Below, piece by piece: positions 1 through 8,665 of a stretch of 64,000 bases of DNA; position 1 is the first letter of the stretch, and each line of letters opens with the position of its first letter. The notes beneath the pieces are model-generated. The model ran no database searches and was not told where the DNA came from. It was given only the letters and a program-made list of their open reading frames with translations. This DNA comes from Fundidesulfovibrio magnetotacticus (GTDB taxonomy: Bacteria > Desulfobacterota > Desulfovibrionia > Desulfovibrionales > Desulfovibrionaceae): NCBI RefSeq assembly GCF_013019105.1, contig NZ_BLTE01000002.1:1-64000 (forward strand), read 5' to 3'. The position numbers were made by a program, and so were the translations under genes.

Positions 1-65
1 GGATAACCCCTTGAAATGTGTGGTGGAGCTGGACGGAATCGAACCGACGACCTCTTGAATGCCAT
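1..65. repeat. Distal attachment site (att1) of the tRNA-Ala island
   Basis: Positions 21-65 match the 3' 45 nt of the tRNA-Ala gene at 47194-47238. The match also extends leftward through 1-20, giving 65 bp identical to 47174-47238. The repeat runs from the tRNA 3' CCA end to the anticodon loop, as for integrases that recombine in a tRNA anticodon arm. Sequence left of position 1 is not visible, so the identity may run further. Confidence 0.9.
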
Positions 66-116
66 GAATGGGTGCCGCAGCGATAACCATACAAAATCAA
101 ACAGCTTTTGTTGGTC

Positions 117-173
117 GATGTCACCCGTCACCCGGCAAAACGCGGCAAAAAGTGACGAAAAACGGTGACATCA
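117..173. promoter_or_regulatory. Putative integrase arm-type sites, left end of element A
   Basis: GATGTCACCC at 117-126 is followed by GTCACCC (127-133), and the inverted form GGTGACATCA lies at 164-173. The same word recurs near the other end of element A (19335-19374), in both orientations. Matching short repeats just inside both att copies are what arm-binding sites of a tyrosine integrase look like. The function is inferred. The rest of 66-189 holds no gene. Confidence 0.55.
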
Positions 174-189
174 GCGCCCAGGCCCTACG

Positions 190-2469
190 CTAGACGACCT
201 CTACAGCATTGACCTTGCCCATCACCTTGGCAATGATCGCCTTCAGTTCCACAATGTCCACGGGTTTGGAGATGTAGTCGTTCATCCCGGCATCAAGGAA
301 CTTCTCGCGATCACCGGTCATGGCATAGGCGGTTATGGCTATGATCGGGATTTCGCGGATCGCCTCGAACCGGTCATTGAAGCGGATTGCGCGGGTAGCT
401 TCCATTCCGTCCATCACGGGCATCTGGATGTCCATGAGTATCAGGTCGAACTGCTCCTGTTCAAGAATCCGCAACGCGTCTGCCCCATGCTCTGCCACGC
501 TCACGCTGTGTCCAGCCTTTTCCAGAAGACGCTTGAGGGTGAGACGAGTCACGGCGTCATCTTCCGTAATGAGAATTCGCCAACTTACTCCAGTGGAGTC
601 AAATGGCGTCCGTGCCAAGGGAACCGGAGGGTGCAGTGGTGGCATCTTGAAGGGGATGGATAAATAAATAGTAGTCCCAGCACCCACTTCACTTTCGATA
701 GCTATTTCCCCTCCGAGTAACCTCACCAGTCGAGCCACGATGGAGAGGCCGAGGCCAGCCCCCTGGTAGCGCCTGACATAACTGTTCTCCGCTTGAACAA
801 AAGGCTCAAAAATGCTCTTGGCTAGAGCGTCATCGATGCCGATGCCAGTATCGCTCACCGTGATCAGGACCCGACACGTTCCTTGCTGGACAACTTGTAA
901 GGGTGACATTTCCGTCAACACGCGTCCTGCCTGGGTGAACTTAATGGCGTTGCCTATGAGGTTAAAGAGAATCTGCCTGACACGCGCTTCGTCCCCCATC
1001 AGGACGTGCGGCAGTCGCTCGTCAATAACGAATTCCAGAGCAAGCCCCTTTTCCTTGGCCGCAAGTGAGAAAAGGTCAAATACGGCTTCTTTAAGAAGCC
1101 TCGTTTCGAATCGCTCTTCGCGCAGGCTCATCTTGCCCACTTCGATTCGTGACAGGTCCAGGATGTCCGAGAGAAGGCTGGCCAACCGTTTGGAGGAGCG
1201 GATGGCCGTCAGGACGTACTGCTTCTGCTCGTCATCTTGAGCAGTGGTCTGAAGCAACTGGAGCATGCCAAGGATTCCATTGAGGGGCGTGCGGATTTCG
1301 TGGCTCATGTTGGCCAGGAACTCTGATTTGGCACGATTGGCGGCTTCGGCCTGCAACTTGGCGTTCAAGATGTCTGTCCTGTCCTTCATGCGGGCCACCG
1401 CTATCGCGAAGAGGTCGGCAAGAACTTCAACCGCCTTCAAGTCATCATCATTGTAGTCGCGGCCAGGATTTGCCAGGGCGATCTCGCCCACGAGATTCCC
1501 CTCGTAAAGGGCCGGTACGGCGAGAAATTGTTCGATGGGTACATGTCCATGGGGAAGCCCCTTGAAGGACCCGTGGCGGGAGGGAGCGTTCGTGTAGAAT
1601 GGCCGACGGGTATTGAGCGCGTGGCCCCACAGTCCGCCATACCCTCCGGGGCCTTTAGGAAAGGCGATAGGCTTTTCTGTGACGTAGCAGGAGCCGTCCT
1701 CCATCATGTCGGAAAGGGTGTGCCCTATGTTGTTTCCCGTGGAATGGTCTATTGAGGATGCAAACCCGCAGCGGCTTCCTGTGACCTTCAAAGCCCAGGA
1801 GTGGACTATGGCTGCTATCCCTTCCAGGCTGGATCCGGCATTGATGAGTGTCTTGGCGAGTTCGGCCTGGGCGGCGTAGCGTCCCTCGCTCGCTTTCAAC
1901 TCTTCGGTGCGTTTGGCCACCTCTTGTTCCAAGTTCTGGTACAGATGGGCGTTGCGCAGGATGAGCGCCAAGATGGGAGAGAGACGACAGAGCGTGCTCA
2001 CGATGGAGTCGATGCCGCTCACATCCATGACCCCAAGCAGGAGAATGACGCCAATGCGAAGGCCTGAATACTGAAGCGGCACCACGAGGGAGTCTCCCAC
2101 CCCGAGGTGCAGGAGCAGTTCGCCTCCCGGTTCGGAAGGGTCGCCGACCCTGATGAATTTGGCCTTGTCTATCTCATGGCTGAAAACGGCAAGCTGCTGG
2201 ACCTCAGGCCTTGAGGCCAGCCCGCGGCGGCGCTCTGGAAGAACCGCAAGGATGGTGTGCGCTCCAACGCCTGTGAAGTGCGCGCATTCCATGACGACCA
2301 CGGTCTGCACGGCCAGAAGCTCGCGAACCTGGCTGGCAATGTATTCGCAACACCGGCTTGGGGAATCGGCCAGGGCCATGATGCTCGTCACCAAGTCCTC
2401 AAAGAGAACCGCGAACGCGTTATGCTGGCGGATCTTCTCATCCATGCTAGCCGAGCCTCCGGATGACAT
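190..2469 (-). CDS. Hybrid histidine kinase with two GAF domains and a receiver
   Basis: 759 residues with no clear transmembrane segment, so probably cytoplasmic. Order: GAF-like domain (about 15-175), short coiled coil, second GAF domain (about 195-360), HisKA with the phospho-His in [11 protein letters not shown] (H390), HATPase (about 490-620, DTGIGI and GLGLSI boxes), and a C-terminal receiver with the acceptor in LILMDIQMP. It is the last gene of an operon whose earlier genes encode a corrinoid protein, a UroD-type methyltransferase and a DUF1638 protein; its start overlaps the DUF1638 gene by 23 bp. An alternative ATG at 2445 has a GGAGG ten bases upstream. The ligand is unknown; the neighbours suggest a methylated compound or corrinoid state. 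No partner response regulator is nearby. Confidence 0.9.
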   Translation of the reverse strand: MSSGGSASMDEKIRQHNAFAVLFEDLVTSIMALADSPSRCCEYIASQVRELLAVQTVVVMECAHFTGVGAHTILAVLPERRRGLASRPEVQQLAVFSHEIDKAKFIRVGDPSEPGGELLLHLGVGDSLVVPLQYSGLRIGVILLLGVMDVSGIDSIVSTLCRLSPILALILRNAHLYQNLEQEVAKRTEELKASEGRYAAQAELAKTLINAGSSLEGIAAIVHSWALKVTGSRCGFASSIDHSTGNNIGHTLSDMMEDGSCYVTEKPIAFPKGPGGYGGLWGHALNTRRPFYTNAPSRHGSFKGLPHGHVPIEQFLAVPALYEGNLVGEIALANPGRDYNDDDLKAVEVLADLFAIAVARMKDRTDILNAKLQAEAANRAKSEFLANMSHEIRTPLNGILGMLQLLQTTAQDDEQKQYVLTAIRSSKRLASLLSDILDLSRIEVGKMSLREERFETRLLKEAVFDLFSLAAKEKGLALEFVIDERLPHVLMGDEARVRQILFNLIGNAIKFTQAGRVLTEMSPLQVVQQGTCRVLITVSDTGIGIDDALAKSIFEPFVQAENSYVRRYQGAGLGLSIVARLVRLLGGEIAIESEVGAGTTIYLSIPFKMPPLHPPVPLARTPFDSTGVSWRILITEDDAVTRLTLKRLLEKAGHSVSVAEHGADALRILEQEQFDLILMDIQMPVMDGMEATRAIRFNDRFEAIREIPIIAITAYAMTGDREKFLDAGMNDYISKPVDIVELKAIIAKVMGKVNAVEVV

Positions 2470-3031
2470 CCATCACCCCTCGCTCCAGGTGTTCAAGCCC
2501 GATTGGCCGGACCTCGACGGGCATGTCGAAGAACGCCTCGATGTCTCTCAAGGTTCTGGTCGGAACGTCGGCCAGCCCCGTGTCCAGGTACATGAGCCGC
2601 GTGTGCATCTCGTGCATGAACTCCCTTGCCAGCGGTCGGTCCTTGAGGCCAAGCTCCACCCGGAACACCTCCTCCCAGCGCGAAGTCCATTCCGGCAGGA
2701 AGAAGAACACCCCCTCACGCCGCAACTGGCGGTACATGGTCTGGCCCAGGATGATGTCGCAGCAATTGACCCCCCGGACCTTCCTGATGCTTGGCAGCCT
2801 TGTCAAATCTGCCATGTGGGGGCAGCAGTCGCCATATACCAACGCCATGCGCCGGTCTTCGTTCTTGGCCAGCCCCAGTAGTATCTCATCGAGTTTGGCC
2901 GGGCGCATGTGCAGCATGGAGTCCAGAAACATCAGTCGCGCCTGTCCCATCACGGAGGGACCGAGGCGTGCAAGCTCTTCGCGGAAGATTCCGCAACTCA
3001 CGAGCAGGATCTCTGCTGTGGCCGTTTTCAT
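2447..3031 (-). CDS. DUF1638 family protein
   Basis: 194 residues that I recognise as DUF1638, a family that often sits beside corrinoid and methyltransferase genes and whose reaction is not established. Visible features are a Cys pair in YGDCCPHM, a second in GVNCCDII and a conserved-looking PEWTSRWEE segment. There is no signal peptide. The start codon overlaps the stop of the methyltransferase gene (ATGA at 3028-3031), and its end overlaps the kinase gene, so translation is probably coupled. In context it is likely to act with the corrinoid protein and methyltransferase, or to pass their state to the kinase. That role is inference. Confidence 0.8.
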   Translation of the reverse strand: MKTATAEILLVSCGIFREELARLGPSVMGQARLMFLDSMLHMRPAKLDEILLGLAKNEDRRMALVYGDCCPHMADLTRLPSIRKVRGVNCCDIILGQTMYRQLRREGVFFFLPEWTSRWEEVFRVELGLKDRPLAREFMHEMHTRLMYLDTGLADVPTRTLRDIEAFFDMPVEVRPIGLEHLERGVMDVIRRLG

Positions 3032-4053
3032 GTCATCTCCCTGCCAGCGTCCCGCACGGCCCGGCCCACGGCCTTGACCGTTTCCAAGGGGGTACTCCAG
3101 GGGACATCGGCGCTGCTGGTGCAGAATATAAAGCGGGGGTCGGCCTCGCGCTCCGACAGAATGGCTTGGGTCCGGTCGTAGGCTCCTTCAGGAGAAAGGC
3201 CGGGAAGGTGTGGGCCGCTCAAGTTGCCTAAAAGCACCGGATTGTCCCCGACGATTGCGCGCGCTTCGGCGAAGCTGTCGCGGTGGTCCAGGGCGAAGCC
3301 CAGCACATTGGGTAGGGTTTTGAACATGTCGAGGTGTGCGGCCAGTGGATTTCCGCCGTGGTGGAAGACAATGGGGCCTGGAACCCGAGAGAAAGCGCTT
3401 GAGAGGGGAGGGACCACATGCTCGCGCACCATGCCCGGGGTGAGAAAGCGCGGGTTGATAAACACTGCCGGGGTGGCTACGAAACTGGCGCCAGCCTCCA
3501 GCATTGCAGAGGCCAGAGCCACAAAATGATTGCTGGCTCTGCCCAGCAATTCGTCCCTCACCTCGAAGTTGAAAAGCAGGGCCTCGATCCACTCTCCGAT
3601 GGTCACCAGCAGCGCGGGCAGATCCATAGGCGCGGTGAGCACGGCGGCGATGGGTTTTTCTCCTCCAAACTCTCGCGCCAGGAGCCTCGTGGATTCCACC
3701 AGATACCGAAGCCCAGGATCCTTTGCCATGTCCGGTGCACGCAGCGTAGCAAGATCGTTCAGCCCCTTGCAGGCGGGGCGGATGACGTTCGGCGGCGCTG
3801 TGTCGAAGTGCTTCAGGGTGCAGCCGAAAGCCTGCGCCTCGAGCGTCAGGGCGAATGGTGTGAACAGGATGTCCGGGTCTACAAGGTCCACCACGGCCCT
3901 CTGGCCGGCCAGGTACGCTTCCGGCTTGGAGTAATACTCCGACAGGCTACATCCCGTGAGTTTCGCCCCGTAAAGGCTCAAGACGAGGGAGAAAGCGCGG
4001 CGGTCGGCAGGCTCGCCCTTCACCGCCGCAAAGACGCGGTCGAGCGAGTTCAT
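3028..4053 (-). CDS. UroD/MtaA-type corrinoid-dependent methyltransferase
   Basis: 341 residues of the uroporphyrinogen decarboxylase fold as used by MtaA/CmuA-like methyltransferases, which move methyl groups between a corrinoid protein and a thiol or other acceptor. The family start (SLDRVFAAVKGEPADR) and the HHGGNPLA barrel motif are visible, and a late FIFCTSS could supply a metal-binding Cys. The neighbouring corrinoid gene argues for methyl transfer rather than haem synthesis. It overlaps both neighbours by four bases. Donor and acceptor cannot be told from sequence. Confidence 0.85.
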   Translation of the reverse strand: MNSLDRVFAAVKGEPADRRAFSLVLSLYGAKLTGCSLSEYYSKPEAYLAGQRAVVDLVDPDILFTPFALTLEAQAFGCTLKHFDTAPPNVIRPACKGLNDLATLRAPDMAKDPGLRYLVESTRLLAREFGGEKPIAAVLTAPMDLPALLVTIGEWIEALLFNFEVRDELLGRASNHFVALASAMLEAGASFVATPAVFINPRFLTPGMVREHVVPPLSSAFSRVPGPIVFHHGGNPLAAHLDMFKTLPNVLGFALDHRDSFAEARAIVGDNPVLLGNLSGPHLPGLSPEGAYDRTQAILSEREADPRFIFCTSSADVPWSTPLETVKAVGRAVRDAGREMT

Positions 4054-4730
4054 GGCGACACCTCTCCCACAGCAAGTGATCTGGCCCAGAGGATATCAAA
4101 CAGGGCCGGGGCCTGGATCGCGCTGGCGCATGTTCCGTCGCCGCCCACCGTGTCCACCAACTCGGGGCGCAAGTTGATGACCGCCCCTCCAATGGCCAGC
4201 TGCACCCGCCCGGAAAGCCCCCTGCGGTCGATCTCCTGACGGACGAGGATGATGTTCTCCGCCGTGGTCAGCATCATGGCCGACACGCCGATTATGCGGG
4301 CACCCAACTCCTCTGCCTTGTCCACGAAATCAATGGGCGGCACATCGTTACCCAGATCCACCACCCCCCATCCGGCTGCGGCAAGGAATACGGCCACCAT
4401 CTTTCTGCCCAGGGCATGGTGGTCGTCCTCAATGTTGCCGATGACCACAGGGCCTTTCTTCTCTCCGTCAGACTGTGGGGACGCCTTGGCCATTTTGAAG
4501 AGGATATCTTCGGCCACTTTCCCAGCAACATACCCTTGGGCAAGCGAGAGCTTGTCTTTGGCCCAGCGCTCGCCGATCTCCACAAGCACCGGCTCCAGAA
4601 CCTCATGCACGGCATAGCTGAAGCCTTTGCCCGCGCCCACAGAATCCAGCAGTTCCACGGCTTTGTCACGCCTAGCCTCGATGATCTGCTCAAACAACGC
4701 CTCTTGGAGATCCTGAAGATCTTGGGTCAA
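4050..4730 (-). CDS. Corrinoid (B12-binding) methyltransferase subunit
   Basis: About 226 residues, MtaC/MtbC-like. An N-terminal four-helix cap (about 1-90) is followed by a Rossmann B12 domain with the lower-ligand motif DHHALG (D-x-H-x2-G, near residue 105). First gene of the operon that continues with the methyltransferase, DUF1638 protein and kinase. No ATG is available. I place the start at the TTG at 4730 because it lies six bases after GGGAGG; the TTG at 4736 abuts that ribosome site. Oddly, no corrinoid reactivating protein (RamA/RACo type) is encoded nearby, so reactivation would have to come from elsewhere. Confidence 0.85.
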   Translation of the reverse strand: MTQDLQDLQEALFEQIIEARRDKAVELLDSVGAGKGFSYAVHEVLEPVLVEIGERWAKDKLSLAQGYVAGKVAEDILFKMAKASPQSDGEKKGPVVIGNIEDDHHALGRKMVAVFLAAAGWGVVDLGNDVPPIDFVDKAEELGARIIGVSAMMLTTAENIILVRQEIDRRGLSGRVQLAIGGAVINLRPELVDTVGGDGTCASAIQAPALFDILWARSLAVGEVSP

Positions 4731-4996
4731 GGTCAACCTCCCAGGGCTGCTGAATTGTCATGACCGAACATAACTCAAGTGCTGGATACCTTGGACGCAA
4801 GGAAACAATCAACCCGCTCCACGCAAAACGCGTTGGGATTTTGAAACAATTCAAGCGCCCCCCTCGAGAGGTGCTCTAATAGGGTTGGGTTGACAGTGCT
4901 AAAGACCGCGCTGCTCTGCCTGGCCACGCTGGACTCCACAGGGAGGCCCCCTTCGCCCTGCATCCCGCCTCCATGCCTTCCGGTGCCAGCCAGCGG

Positions 4997-5028
4997 AAAA
5001 GAAAGGGCCGGAGGTTTCCCCCCGGCCC
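4997..5028 (-). terminator. Intrinsic terminator after the integrase operon of element A
   Basis: Stem GGGCCGG/CCGGCCC (5005-5011 with 5022-5028), followed on the minus strand by TTTCTTTT. It sits 27 bp past the stop of the 5055 gene. The rest of 4737-5054 shows no convincing gene; it must hold the promoter of the corrinoid operon, but I see no clear -35/-10 pair. Confidence 0.75.
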
Positions 5029-5054
5029 CGGCTACGGTTATGCTGCCAAGCGTC

Positions 5055-5552
5055 CTACGCGCCGACGTCCTCGGCCCTTTCGTTGTCGGACTCGGGGCTA
5101 GCCGCACTGGCTCCAGGGACCTCCTCGACCTCGTTGGAGACCTTGGACTTCTTCTTGCGCCCAGTCACCTTGCCGTTGCCGAGGAGGAAGTAGTAGGCAC
5201 CCTCTTCAGGATCATAGTGCAAGGGATATGACATGGTTTCACCCGCCTCATAGAGCGGATGGTCAATCAAGAAGGCCCCCGCACTTGCTTGATAAGCTGC
5301 CAGTTTCCCCTCCTTGTCCTTCTGTGCCTTGAAGGTACAGACGTCAGCACCGTCCACCTCCACCCCCTCGACGTATTGAAAAGCCACCTTGTCTTCGATC
5401 ACGTGATCTCCGAACAGTGCTATCCGGCCTTCCTTGAGCCTGTACTCCCGAATAGCTACCGAGTTCACAGCCAATGTACCGTTGCTATAAATCGACACCG
5501 AACACTGACTGCCACGCCTGGAATCACGCTTTTTCAGTCTATACAGAGCCAT
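5055..5552 (-). CDS. Hypothetical protein next to integrase
   Basis: 165 residues that I do not recognise. The N-terminal two thirds looks like a beta-rich domain (MALYRLKKRDSRRGSQ, later YPLHYDPEEGAYYFLLGNG). The tail is Lys-rich (GRKKKSK) and then acidic, and probably unstructured. It begins nine bases after the integrase stop and is followed by a strong terminator, so it is the last gene of the excisionase-integrase operon of element A. Element B has no counterpart at this position. Confidence 0.6.
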   Translation of the reverse strand: MALYRLKKRDSRRGSQCSVSIYSNGTLAVNSVAIREYRLKEGRIALFGDHVIEDKVAFQYVEGVEVDGADVCTFKAQKDKEGKLAAYQASAGAFLIDHPLYEAGETMSYPLHYDPEEGAYYFLLGNGKVTGRKKKSKVSNEVEEVPGASAASPESDNERAEDVGA

Positions 5553-5561
5553 GGCATCCTC

Positions 5562-6584
5562 CTACGGCTGCTTGGAAATGTTCGGGAGGAGGCCCACTGC
5601 ACGAGCCTGCTCAATCTTATTGAAATGGTAATACGTGTCTGCCGTCATCTTGATCGTGGAGTGCCCCATGAGCTTGCTCACGGCGGCCAAATCTGCGCCG
5701 TTGTTCAACAGTGTCGTGCAGTACAGGTGGCGCACGTCGTAGAATCGTACTGGATAATCTATCCCGGCCTTCTCGCAGGCAGTCTTGAAGGACCTCCGCA
5801 AGGTCTTCACGGGACGGCTCTTGAACTCGATCAGGAAGGGCGTCGCGGCCTCGGCCTTCATGGCCTTCAGCCGCTCCAAGAACTCCGGCTTCAGCGGGAC
5901 GACCCTCCAGGTCCGGGTCTTGGGCGCGTAGACCTTGATCTCGCCCTGGGTGAAATCGACCTGGCTCCACTTGAGGGCCAGGAGTTCGCTCTCGCCGGTC
6001 CTGACCCCGGTGTTGAAGGCGACATCGAGCGCCCAGGCAAGATGGGGTTCGGCGGCGGCGATGATCCGGCCCAAGTCTTCGACAGTAAGCTGGACGTCCC
6101 GCTTGGCTTCCCGAGGCTTCTTCCAACCGGCCAGGGGGTTCGCCGGGATCAACTTGGACGACACGCCGAAGTTGAGAATGGCGTTCAAGTAATCCATGTA
6201 CCTGTTCCGAGTGCTCTGGGCCTTGCCCTCGAAACGGCCCGCGAAAACCAGGACGTCCTCGAACGTGAAATCCGCCACGGGCTTGTCCGGCAGTCCAGGC
6301 ACGTAAATGCCGTTCAACAGGGTCACCATGTTTTTGACGTGGCCCGCCGACCGCCCGGCAGCCCGGAGCTGATCAACATACAGCTGACCAAGCTCGTCGA
6401 AGTAGAGACCCGTCCGTGGCTTGTTCCCGGGGACGCTCTGGCCGCGCTTCTTGGCGAGCTTGATCTCGGCGTCATACAGCTCGGCCTTCATCTTCGCCTC
6501 TGGCCCGGCCCCGAAGTGCTTCTGGCGCTGGACGCCGTTCTCGCGCCACCGGCAAAACCAACTGTTACCTTTGCAACGCACCAT
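5562..6584 (-). CDS. Tyrosine site-specific integrase of element A
   Basis: 340 residues. N-terminal arm-binding region (1-55), core-binding SAM-like domain (about 60-150) and catalytic domain (about 160-340). Catalytic residues seen: R195 in TGVRTGESE, K222 in YAPKTRTW, R285 in YDVRH (first box His replaced by Tyr), H308 in LMGHST and the nucleophile Tyr in TADTYYH (318/319). It probably recombines the tRNA-Ala site using the GATGTCACC motifs at the element ends. It shares the stretch ADLAAVSKLMGHST and the PRDVQ-type linker with the integrase of element B, yet the arm motifs of the two elements differ. Confidence 0.92.
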   Translation of the reverse strand: MVRCKGNSWFCRWRENGVQRQKHFGAGPEAKMKAELYDAEIKLAKKRGQSVPGNKPRTGLYFDELGQLYVDQLRAAGRSAGHVKNMVTLLNGIYVPGLPDKPVADFTFEDVLVFAGRFEGKAQSTRNRYMDYLNAILNFGVSSKLIPANPLAGWKKPREAKRDVQLTVEDLGRIIAAAEPHLAWALDVAFNTGVRTGESELLALKWSQVDFTQGEIKVYAPKTRTWRVVPLKPEFLERLKAMKAEAATPFLIEFKSRPVKTLRRSFKTACEKAGIDYPVRFYDVRHLYCTTLLNNGADLAAVSKLMGHSTIKMTADTYYHFNKIEQARAVGLLPNISKQP

Positions 6585-6598
6585 GACCCACCCCCTCC

Positions 6599-6817
6599 CT
6601 AGACGATGCTCTTCCGGGATCGCCGGAGGGTCACCGACTTTTCCATGAAAGTCACGGGGGCGGCCATGAACAGGTCCAGGTCTTCCTTGCGGAACCTGTT
6701 CCGCCTGGGGCCGTAAGTCGGGAGGGAGTAGCGTTTGTAGAGGTCGCGGAAGGCACGGAGGCCGTAGCCCAGATACGCGGCAGCTTCAGCCGTCGTCAGG
6801 AACGAAGAAAAAACCAT
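6599..6817 (-). CDS. Excisionase-like winged-helix protein
   Basis: 72 residues of the HTH_17/AlpA-MerR-like type used by excisionases. LTTAEAAAYLGYGLRAFRDL forms the helix-turn-helix and RNRFRKEDLDLFM the wing. It lies 14 bp upstream of the integrase gene on the same strand, the usual place for a recombination directionality factor. It has its own leader region, because the upstream recombinase gene ends in a terminator at 6941-6961. Element B has no equally clear homologue. Confidence 0.75.
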   Translation of the reverse strand: MVFSSFLTTAEAAAYLGYGLRAFRDLYKRYSLPTYGPRRNRFRKEDLDLFMAAPVTFMEKSVTLRRSRKSIV

Positions 6818-6940
6818 ATAAACCCCTAGTGAGGTTTACAATATGGCTTCTGAATGCGGGGATAATTTTGCGGCCACGTCGGCCTAATCGGTAAGTGTCG
6901 GTTTTATAATTCTTGCCGTTCGCCACGTCAAGAGTTCTTG

Positions 6941-6961
6941 AAAAAAAGGGCCTCGCGGCCC
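6941..6961 (-). terminator. Intrinsic terminator of the short recombinase gene
   Basis: GGGCC-GCGA-GGCCC hairpin (6948-6961), followed on the minus strand by seven T (6941-6947). It lies directly after the stop of the 6967 gene. Confidence 0.85.
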
Positions 6962-6966
6962 TTGGG

Positions 6967-7524
6967 CTAGATGGTATTCATCAGAATTTCCTCTACTTCC
7001 TCCTCCTGGATGCCCAGGTACCGACGCGTGATGGCCGGGCTCGAGTGGTTGAGCCTCTTGGCGATCACCTCCCAGCTTACGCCGAAGGTCTTGCGCTGTT
7101 GGTAGCACCACGTCTTGCGAAGCGTGTGCGCCCCGAAGTTGCCCTTGAGGTTCAACGCCGCCGCCCACTCCTTCACGTACTTGGTGACGGCGAAGGTGGT
7201 GAGTGGGTAGTTCTTGCCCTTTCTAGATTTGAAGAGGAAGTGGTACGGTTCTGGGGACACTGCGGCCAAGTAGCCGGTGATGGCGTCCATGATCTCCTTG
7301 TTGAAGATCAGAACGTTATCCTTGCCGGTCTTCTTCTCCCTGATGGCGATCCGGTCCCCGACCTTCACGCCAAGGACATCTGCGACTTTGAGTTCAAGAA
7401 GGTCTTGAACTCGCAATCCTGAGTTGATCCCCATGATGAAGAGCAGCCGATCTCGCGGATTATCCTTGAGCAACTTCTTGATGCTCTTCACGTCCTTCAA
7501 GTCTATGAATGGTTCGACTTTCAT
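6967..7524 (-). CDS. Short FimB-like tyrosine recombinase, element A
   Basis: 185 residues, only a catalytic domain and no core-binding domain, the size of fimbrial invertases. Catalytic set: R38 (SGLRVQD), K65/66 (EKKTGKD), H133 and R136 (HTLRKTW), H160 (RLNHSS) and Y169 (RRYLG). I start at the second of two adjacent ATGs, because GGAGG lies five bases before it and the homologue in element B (35196-35753) starts the same way with MKVEP. The two copies keep nearly identical blocks such as FLFKSRKGKNYPLTT. It could resolve dimers, invert a segment or help integration; the role is unproven. Confidence 0.88.
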   Translation of the reverse strand: MKVEPFIDLKDVKSIKKLLKDNPRDRLLFIMGINSGLRVQDLLELKVADVLGVKVGDRIAIREKKTGKDNVLIFNKEIMDAITGYLAAVSPEPYHFLFKSRKGKNYPLTTFAVTKYVKEWAAALNLKGNFGAHTLRKTWCYQQRKTFGVSWEVIAKRLNHSSPAITRRYLGIQEEEVEEILMNTI

Positions 7525-7748
7525 CATGACCTCCGAAGAATGTTTCTGTTGGTAAACCTGCCGAAAACGTACTTTCTAATCAGCTCCGCCTGCCTGCCCA
7601 ACACGGACTCGGCAGTTAACTCGTTGAAATACGTGGACTAGCAGCCTCTTTAATTCTGAATGCACGTTTTTAGGGAAAAACGTACTTTCCTGATATGATG
7701 ATTTCTCTATGAAAGTTATGAATATGAAAGCCGCGAAACATCTCTTGC

Positions 7749-7782
7749 AAAAGAAAAGGGGCACGCGATTAAACGTACCCCG
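7749..7782 (-). terminator. Intrinsic terminator of the AbrB-like regulator gene
   Basis: Stem GGGGTACG with CGTGCCCC (about 7758-7782), followed on the minus strand by TTTTCTTTT. It lies 16 bp past the stop at 7798. Between 7528 and 7748 I see nothing but AT-rich leader DNA. Confidence 0.75.
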
Positions 7783-7797
7783 TCACTCTTCAAATCG

Positions 7798-8163
7798 TCA
7801 CGACATCCGAAGCATGATGTGATCATCCTCGATGTTCACCACGAACTCGTCGCCTTCGATAACCTCGCGGCCATCGAACTTAACACCCTTCAGGTTGATG
7901 CACAGGACTCCATTCTTCTTGACCTTCGGCCTTGAAGATGTCTTCATGTACAAGCCACGCACTTCGTAGTACTGCTTGTCATCATTGATGAGCTTCAAAA
8001 CGTGCTGACGCAAAGTCTGCTTGTGTTTGATGGAAAGCTTCTCCATAATCTCACTCGCGCTCTCTCCAGCGTTTATGAGATGACGAAGCGCTCTTGCATC
8101 GTAGCGAGACTCAGGAATCCCTGTTGATCCTTCACCGTCTTCAGTGTTCTTTCTCTTGCCCAT
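7798..8163 (-). CDS. HTH plus AbrB-like regulator of element A
   Basis: About 121 residues. A helical HTH-like N-terminal half (SRYDARALRHLINAGESA, then IMEKLSIKHKQTLRQ) is followed by a beta-hairpin AbrB/SpoVT-like tail (EVIEGDEFVVNIEDDHIML). I choose the ATG at 8163, with GGAG six bases upstream; longer reading gives an unlikely hydrophobic extension. It is clearly homologous to 36110-36493 of element B and sits in the same place, between the origin region and the short recombinase. It is probably a DNA-binding switch controlling replication or excision. It has its own terminator. Confidence 0.7.
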   Translation of the reverse strand: MGKRKNTEDGEGSTGIPESRYDARALRHLINAGESASEIMEKLSIKHKQTLRQHVLKLINDDKQYYEVRGLYMKTSSRPKVKKNGVLCINLKGVKFDGREVIEGDEFVVNIEDDHIMLRMS

Positions 8164-8302
8164 GATTTGCTCCATGTTATGAAGATTTAAATCTATGAAT
8201 GATATTTCTCTATCAATGCATTGAATCTTCAAAATTCTGCGCAAAATCGCGCGAAAGAACGAAAAAACGAAGAAAGTCATCACCATAATCCGTTGAATTT
8301 CT

Positions 8303-8365
8303 GGGCAAAACAGTCTTTGGGCCAGACTTACCCCCTACGGGCTCCGGGGTCACGGGGGAGGGGAA
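8303..8365 (-). promoter_or_regulatory. Recurring GC-rich cis-element, copy A1
   Basis: About 140 bp upstream of the regulator gene at 8163. On the plus strand it reads GCAAAACAG, then TTTGGGCC, CCCCC, GGCTCCGG and GGTCACGGGGGAGG. The same words in the same order occur upstream of other operons in both elements (13223-13321, 36593-36692, 42414-42464, 46563-46618 and 19114-19175). It could be an operator or structured leader; no protein is known to bind it. Confidence 0.5.
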
Positions 8366-8589
8366 ACCATGGCCCAAGACCCTAGACGCGCTCCTCGCCC
8401 ATTTTTGGGGCAAGGGCTCCCGGGGACACTGGAACCAGCCCCCAGAAACAAGCAAACATCTGCAATTTTGCACGAATTTGACGAAAAAAGAGGAGGCCAG
8501 CCGCGTTTGCAGCCGACCTCCTTACGTTTTACAGGACCCAACGCGAAATCGGGCTCGCCTGACTAGGTCAGAAGGCCCGAAACGGTGGG

Positions 8590-8665
8590 TAGGGGTCGAA
8601 TGGAGCTGTCACCAGTCCAAGCGCCCTGTTACTTCCGGACGTGCGGTTTTCCCGCATCCGGCGGT
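8590..8665 (-). other. Possible group II intron remnant (domain-like stem)
   Basis: On the minus strand there is a GC stem CCGGATGCGG-GAAAA-CCGCACGTCCGG (8635-8661), followed by TTCGACCCCTACC. This resembles the stem near the reverse-transcriptase insertion point and the 3' end of bacterial group II introns. No reverse transcriptase is present, so at most it is a relic. Confidence 0.3.

Noticed and set aside
3028-4053. Reading the UroD-fold gene as hemE (haem synthesis)
   Set aside because: Its partners are a corrinoid protein and DUF1638, and the sequence resembles MtaA-type methyltransferases.
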